Shown one piece after another: positions 59,474 to 64,000 of a DNA stretch of 64,000 nt (position 1 is its first letter; the number at the start of each line of letters is the position of its first letter). Both the position numbers and the translations under genes were made by a program. Source of the DNA: JBAXPV01 sp037132075. GTDB lineage: Bacteria; Bacteroidota; Bacteroidia; Bacteroidales; CAIXZF01. The stretch is taken from assembly GCA_037132075.1 (NCBI GenBank), contig JBAXPV010000021.1, positions 1 to 64,000 on the forward strand, in the 5' to 3' direction. Below the pieces are notes generated by a model. The model ran no database searches and had not been told where the DNA came from. It saw only the letters and a list, made by a program, of their open reading frames with translations.

Positions 59474-60565
59474 ATGGCAGGCAATACGATTGGAACTTTA
59501 TTCAAATTGACGTCTTTCGGAGAATCCCATGGCCCGGGAATCGGCGGTGTTATAGATGGATTTCCTTCCGGAGTATCCATTGATATGGATTTTATCAATA
59601 AAGAGCTTAGAAGGCGTCGTACTGGCCAAAATCCATATAGTTCTCCCCGAAAAGAGACTGACGAGCTGGAAATATTTTCCGGTATCTTCGAAGGTGTTTC
59701 CAGCGGAACCCCTATTGCTTTCTTTGTAAGAAATACGGATGCCAGGCCACAGGACTATGATGCCATGCGTGACGTCTATCGTCCTTCACATGCTGATTTC
59801 TCCTATCGTAAAAAATACGGGATTTTTGATCATCGGGGCGGTGGCAGAGCTTCTGCCAGGGAAACCCTGGTTAGAGTGGCGGGAGGAGCTTTTGCAAAAT
59901 TGTTTTTGAACCAACAGGGAATTAGTATCACTGCCTTCACCTCCGCTATCGGAAAAATTAGTATACCAGCGGATTTTGTCGTTACAAACCCTGAATCAAT
60001 TGAATTAAATTCACTGCGCTGCCCTGACAAAATCATTGCAGCGGAAATGGAAAAACATCTCAATATTATCCGGCAGGCGGGCGACACTGTCGGAAGCGCA
60101 GTTACATGTTATGTCAATGGGTTACCTGCAGGATTAGGGGAACCTGTCTTCGACAAACTTGAAGCAGATCTCGCAAAAGCGATACTTAGCATTAATGCAT
60201 GCACTGGCTTTGAATATGGCTGGGGCTTTGCAGGTGTAGGGATGTTGGGTTCTGAACATAACGACAGCTATGGCATCAGCAATCTTTCAGAGAATGAAGA
60301 AATAAAACCATTAACGAACAACAGTGGTGGCATCCTCGCCGGAATAAGTACCGGGCAACAAATCACCCTTAGGGCAGCATTTAAGCCAGTACCATCTCTG
60401 AAACAAGACCAGGCAACGACCAACATCAAAGGGGAAAAAATAATCCTTGAAGGCAAAGGCCGGCATGACGTCTGTATCGCACCCCGGGCAGTGCCGGTTG
60501 TTGAAGGCATGACGGCGCTTATTATTGCGGATCATTTACTGAGAAATAGAGCCAGTAAGGCTTGA
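59474..60565 (+). CDS. aroC: Chorismate synthase
   Basis: A 363-residue enzyme making chorismate from 5-enolpyruvylshikimate-3-phosphate with reduced FMN; last shared step of aromatic amino acid synthesis. Signatures: FGESHGPGIGGVIDGFPSG near the N-terminus, RPSHADFSYRKKYG, DHRGGGRASARET, and GRHDVCIAPRAVPV near the C-terminus. Length and all three family signatures are normal. No other aro gene is adjacent. Confidence 0.97.
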   Translation: MAGNTIGTLFKLTSFGESHGPGIGGVIDGFPSGVSIDMDFINKELRRRRTGQNPYSSPRKETDELEIFSGIFEGVSSGTPIAFFVRNTDARPQDYDAMRDVYRPSHADFSYRKKYGIFDHRGGGRASARETLVRVAGGAFAKLFLNQQGISITAFTSAIGKISIPADFVVTNPESIELNSLRCPDKIIAAEMEKHLNIIRQAGDTVGSAVTCYVNGLPAGLGEPVFDKLEADLAKAILSINACTGFEYGWGFAGVGMLGSEHNDSYGISNLSENEEIKPLTNNSGGILAGISTGQQITLRAAFKPVPSLKQDQATTNIKGEKIILEGKGRHDVCIAPRAVPVVEGMTALIIADHLLRNRASKA

Positions 60566-60626
60566 AAAATTAAACTTTTTCTGGTAAAAAATGTGGACCT
60601 TTGCCCTTGCTAATGCAGGCATCCGA

Positions 60627-62591
60627 ATGAAAATACGTCTACTCACAATCATGATACTTATCCAGGCAAGTCTTTTAGGTTTTGCCCAGGAAGAACCCGC
60701 TTGTCCGCCCCCTGACAATAAAAAAGCCCAGAAACTTTATGAAAAAGCTGAGGGTTATTTTAAGTCTTTTTATTATGCAGATGCCTATACGACTTTAAAA
60801 CAAGTCATTGAAATGGAACCGGATTATGCAGACGCGCATTATTTAATGGGCGTTATCAACATGAAACGATCTACGCAGAACCTCAAAACCGCACAAAAAT
60901 GCTTTGATAAGGTCATTGAGATTTGCCCCGAATACAATACATATATATATTTTTACTTAGGGGATCTTGCCTACAGCAATGGAGATAATGCCACTGCTGC
61001 TGCCGATATGAAAAAATTCCTGAAAGATGTCGACAAGGTTAAGAGTGACAAAGATTATGATCGGGCGGAAAGTATTTTAAAGTATGCTGGTTTTTCTTCC
61101 GAAATGACTGCCAAGCCAGTGCCTTTCAATCCAATTCCTGTAAAATACTTCGACACGCCGGCTGATGAGTACCTGCCAACAATTTCAGCTGATAATGAAA
61201 TGGCTCTTTTTACGAGGGTTGTGAAACTTCCGCCTGACAGAAACCAATTGGTTCAAAGAGAAGTTATGAAAGAACGCTTTATGTATAGTTTGCGTAAAAA
61301 TGGTGCTTACGAGTCAGGAACAGAGATGCCATATCCGTTCAACCAAAACGACAATGAAGGTGGTGCTTGCCTTACTATCGATAACAAAAAACTCTTTTAC
61401 ACCTTATGTAAAAATGCAAAAACCGGAGAATATTACAACTGCGACATCTGCTATTCGGAGTACAAAAACGGATATTGGAGTGACATACAAAACCTGGGAA
61501 AGAATGTAAACCTGCAGGATGCCTGGGATTCACAGCCCAGTATTTCAGCGGATGGCAAAACTTTATATTTCGTTAGTGACCGCAAAGGCGGGACCGGTGG
61601 TTATGACATTTACAAAACGACCCTTGACGACAAAGGAGAATGGACTCCTGCTGTGAACCTTGGTCCGCCAATTAATACATCCGGGAACGAGAAGGCGCCA
61701 TTTATCCACCCCGACGACCATACTTTTTACTTTGCCTCAGACGGCCATATGGGTATGGGAGGTTATGACATCTTCTTTTGCAAAAAGAACGAAGATGGAA
61801 AATGGGGAAAGGTCAGAAATTTGGGATATCCTATTAACACATCAGAAGACGAAGCAAGTTTCTTTGTCAGCACCGACGGGCGTTACGGCTATTTTGCATC
61901 TAACAAATACCAGGGAGCAGGAGGATGGGACATCTTTACTTTTGATTTATACCCGGAGGCCCGCCCTGAGAAAGTTCTGTTTGTGAAAGGTGAACTAAAA
62001 GACCAGGAAAATAAAGAACCCGTTAGAGCTAAAATCCAACTCAAGAATGCTTCAACCAAAAAGGTAACAGAAATCCCTGTTGACACCATTACAGGGGAAT
62101 ATGCCGCAGTTGTATTGTTCAGGAATGACTATATCATGACGGTAAAAAAAGAAGGTTATGGTTATGAATCAAAGTACATTGCTGAAACTGATTCAGCATT
62201 CACTCAACCAAAACGTATCGACATGGAAATAAAACCCATTAAAGTTGGAGAGTCCTACAAATTAAATGACATCTATTTTGAATCAGATCATTTTGAACTA
62301 AAACCGGAATCGCAGGCCATCATCGACGGGTTTAAAGAATTTCTTGATGAAAATTCGAATATTAAAGTCGCAATACAGGGTTTTACCGATGACGTGGGGA
62401 ACGATGACTATAACCTGAAGCTTTCTGAAAACCGTGCAAAATCTGTGTATGAATATCTCATATCCTTAGGAATAAAATCGGATCGATTGACGTTTAAAGG
62501 TTTTGGTGAAAGTATGCCGGTCGCATCCAATACGACTCTTGATGGCAGAGCCAAAAACCGGAGAACCGTATTTGTAATCACTGATAAATAA
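60627..62591 (+). CDS. OmpA family protein with TPR and PD40 propeller (PorE-like)
   Basis: A 655-residue envelope protein; ATG 60627 gives signal peptide KIRLLTIMILIQASLLGFAQ, and the 12-residue extension to 60591 is unlikely. Order: TPR region (about 30-130, ADAYTTLKQVIEMEPDYADA), PD40/WD40-like propeller (about 160-450, SISADGKTLYFVSDRKGG and FYFASDGHMGMGGYDIFF), a carboxypeptidase-regulatory-like domain (about 455-540), and an OmpA peptidoglycan-binding domain (about 550-655, NDDYNLKLSENRA). This order is that of the T9SS protein PorE, which links the secretion machine to peptidoglycan. PorE is a lipoprotein, whereas no lipobox is seen here, so a PorE paralogue is possible. Confidence 0.88.
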   Translation: MKIRLLTIMILIQASLLGFAQEEPACPPPDNKKAQKLYEKAEGYFKSFYYADAYTTLKQVIEMEPDYADAHYLMGVINMKRSTQNLKTAQKCFDKVIEICPEYNTYIYFYLGDLAYSNGDNATAAADMKKFLKDVDKVKSDKDYDRAESILKYAGFSSEMTAKPVPFNPIPVKYFDTPADEYLPTISADNEMALFTRVVKLPPDRNQLVQREVMKERFMYSLRKNGAYESGTEMPYPFNQNDNEGGACLTIDNKKLFYTLCKNAKTGEYYNCDICYSEYKNGYWSDIQNLGKNVNLQDAWDSQPSISADGKTLYFVSDRKGGTGGYDIYKTTLDDKGEWTPAVNLGPPINTSGNEKAPFIHPDDHTFYFASDGHMGMGGYDIFFCKKNEDGKWGKVRNLGYPINTSEDEASFFVSTDGRYGYFASNKYQGAGGWDIFTFDLYPEARPEKVLFVKGELKDQENKEPVRAKIQLKNASTKKVTEIPVDTITGEYAAVVLFRNDYIMTVKKEGYGYESKYIAETDSAFTQPKRIDMEIKPIKVGESYKLNDIYFESDHFELKPESQAIIDGFKEFLDENSNIKVAIQGFTDDVGNDDYNLKLSENRAKSVYEYLISLGIKSDRLTFKGFGESMPVASNTTLDGRAKNRRTVFVITDK

Positions 62592-62602
62592 TTGTTTATT
62601 AT

Positions 62603-64000
62603 ATGAGATTCTACTTGATTCTGTTACTAACTAGCCTAATCTCTATTTTAGAGCTCCCATATAGTTTAGCATCTGCTGTCCCACCTGACAAAAGCCTGAC
62701 GATCAGCGGCATCCTTAAAGATGAACTTACAGGGGAAGCCTTAATTGGGGCCACCGTTTTCGTTAAAGAACTCAAAACAGGCACTACTGCCAATGCTTAC
62801 GGATTCTACTCTCTTAGCCTCAAGCCTGGGAATTACATCCTAGTATTTTCATTTGTAGGCTATGGCTCAGTGGAGAAACACATTAATTTACAATCCAACA
62901 TTACACTTAATATTTCGTTATCATCACAGGAACAGCTACTTAAAGAAATGGTTGTTGTTGGAGAACGCGTCAACGACAACATCAAAGCCCCGGAAATGAG
63001 TGTTGTAAAAATGGATGCAAAAATGATCAAACAGATACCTGCATTTATGGGCGAAGTGGACATCATTAAAGCGATTCAGCTTTTACCGGGAGTAACCAGC
63101 ACCAGTGAAGGTGGTTCAGGGTTTTCTGTCAGGGGTGGCAGTCCCGACCAGAACCTGATCCAACTGGATGAAGCCACTGTATATAATGCCTCCCATTTGA
63201 TGGGTTTCTTTTCTGTCTTTAACAATGACGCGATTAAAGATGTCAAGCTATACAAAGGAGACTTACCGCCGTTTGCCGGAGGGAGAATCGCTTCATTGCT
63301 GGATGTCAGGATGAAAGATGGCAATAACAGGAAATTTGAAGGGAATGGTGGCATTGGAACGATCTCAAGCCGGCTCACTCTAGAAGGGCCTATTTTAAAA
63401 GATAAAGCATCTTTTATGATCTCTGCGAGACGCACCTACGCTGATATCTTCCTGATGTTTTCCAACAATGAAAATCTTCGTAAGAGTAAACTCTATTTCT
63501 ACGACCTGAACGCAAAATTGAATTACACCATTGACGATAATAACCGTCTTTACCTGTCAGCTTATTCAGGGAGAGACAATTTCAAAAACACTGACTTCCT
63601 GTTAGGCTGGGGAAACAACACATTTACCCTTCGTTGGAATCATCTCTTTTCAAAGAAACTCTTTTCGAATTTCTCTATTGTCAACAGCAAATTCAATTAT
63701 GGCCTGGGCGTTCCGGCCGGGCAAGCTCAATCCTTTGAGTGGAAATCCATTCTTAGCGATTATACTTTGAAAGCTGATTTCGGATATTATCCCAATCCTG
63801 AGAACACCATACGATTCGGGATTTCCAGCACTGTGCATCATTTCGAACCCGGAACAGCACAGGGATTGGGGGATTCAACAATTTTCACAACGTTCATCAT
63901 CCCCCATCAGACAGCTTTAGAACATGCCTTTTATGCTGGAAATGAGCAAAACATCGGCGCGAATCTCACGATAAAATATGGCTTACGTGCATCCGTTTTC
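62603..64000 (+). CDS. TonB-dependent receptor with carboxypeptidase-like N-terminal domain (3' end outside window)
   Basis: The frame opens at ATG 62603, 11 nt after the OmpA gene, and stays open to the window end (about 466 residues). A signal peptide (ILLLTSLISILELPYSLASA) is followed by a carboxypeptidase-regulatory-like domain (SGILKDELTGEALIGATVFV; about 32-110) and the plug domain (VGERVNDN, GGSGFSVRGGSPDQNLIQLD, FAGGRIASLLDVRM), then barrel strands. It is predicted to import a ligand across the outer membrane with TonB energy. No SusD partner is visible yet. Close spacing suggests cotranscription with the PorE-like gene. Confidence 0.9.
   Translation, partial: MRFYLILLLTSLISILELPYSLASAVPPDKSLTISGILKDELTGEALIGATVFVKELKTGTTANAYGFYSLSLKPGNYILVFSFVGYGSVEKHINLQSNITLNISLSSQEQLLKEMVVVGERVNDNIKAPEMSVVKMDAKMIKQIPAFMGEVDIIKAIQLLPGVTSTSEGGSGFSVRGGSPDQNLIQLDEATVYNASHLMGFFSVFNNDAIKDVKLYKGDLPPFAGGRIASLLDVRMKDGNNRKFEGNGGIGTISSRLTLEGPILKDKASFMISARRTYADIFLMFSNNENLRKSKLYFYDLNAKLNYTIDDNNRLYLSAYSGRDNFKNTDFLLGWGNNTFTLRWNHLFSKKLFSNFSIVNSKFNYGLGVPAGQAQSFEWKSILSDYTLKADFGYYPNPENTIRFGISSTVHHFEPGTAQGLGDSTIFTTFIIPHQTALEHAFYAGNEQNIGANLTIKYGLRASVF

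Noticed and set aside
60591..60626. Upstream start for the OmpA/PD40 gene
   Set aside because: The extension precedes a normal signal peptide and contains the promoter-like ACCTTTG, so it is probably untranscribed or leader sequence.

Overview
The window looks like a chromosome segment of an anaerobic or microaerotolerant member of the Bacteroidota (Bacteroidia-like). Evidence: five proteins end in a type IX secretion (T9SS) type A sorting domain; many start codons are preceded by the Bacteroidota -7 box TAnnTTTG instead of a strong Shine-Dalgarno; and there is a DUF349 repeat protein, a SusC-style TonB receptor, a PorE-like OmpA protein and an [FeFe]-hydrogenase maturase (HydF). I saw no rRNA, tRNA, CRISPR array, prophage or intact insertion sequence.

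Layout. 0-5.3 kb (minus): lipoate ligase, a DUF1338/HglS-like 2-oxoadipate dioxygenase/decarboxylase, a D-2-hydroxyglutarate dehydrogenase-like flavoprotein and the start of a homoaconitase/LeuC-type hydratase, a plausible 2-oxoadipate to 2-oxoglutarate route. 5.4-11.2 kb: S41 protease, rhomboid protease, YebC, radical SAM protein, peptide transporter. 11.2-13.4 kb: a decayed tail-fibre-type gene followed by an intact dockerin/cohesin T9SS protein. 13.6-20.3 kb: RhlE-type helicase and an ABC-F protein bracketed by hairpin repeats, a hicA toxin killed by a stop codon, a PepSY-like protein, and a polyamine pair (arginine decarboxylase plus deoxyhypusine-synthase-like enzyme). 20.3-28.4 kb (minus): a tightly packed run ftcd, M16 peptidase, aspA, hydF, SDR.

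28.6-37.0 kb: sulfotransferase-like T9SS protein, a 207-bp MITE-like element, a YncE-like propeller and an RND efflux operon. 37.2-42.6 kb: a large PNGase F-like T9SS protein convergent with a GH29 alpha-L-fucosidase, together suggesting glycoprotein glycan use, and a META-domain protein. 42.7-47.9 kb: an unusual nitronate-monooxygenase-like protein, hutI (histidine degradation, linked in function to ftcd), an MFS transporter and an F420-type reductase-like protein. 48.1-53.0 kb: free methionine sulfoxide reductase and two tandem secreted C10 cysteine proteases with CUB-like domains.

53.0-64 kb: a stand-alone IS1595-type zinc-ribbon/HTH protein divergent from a thioredoxin pair, with a three-copy 9-bp motif covering both promoters (the best candidate here for an undescribed regulatory unit); then a patatin/beta-barrel protein, a DUF349 protein, chorismate synthase, a PorE-like OmpA/PD40 protein and the start of a TonB-dependent receptor.
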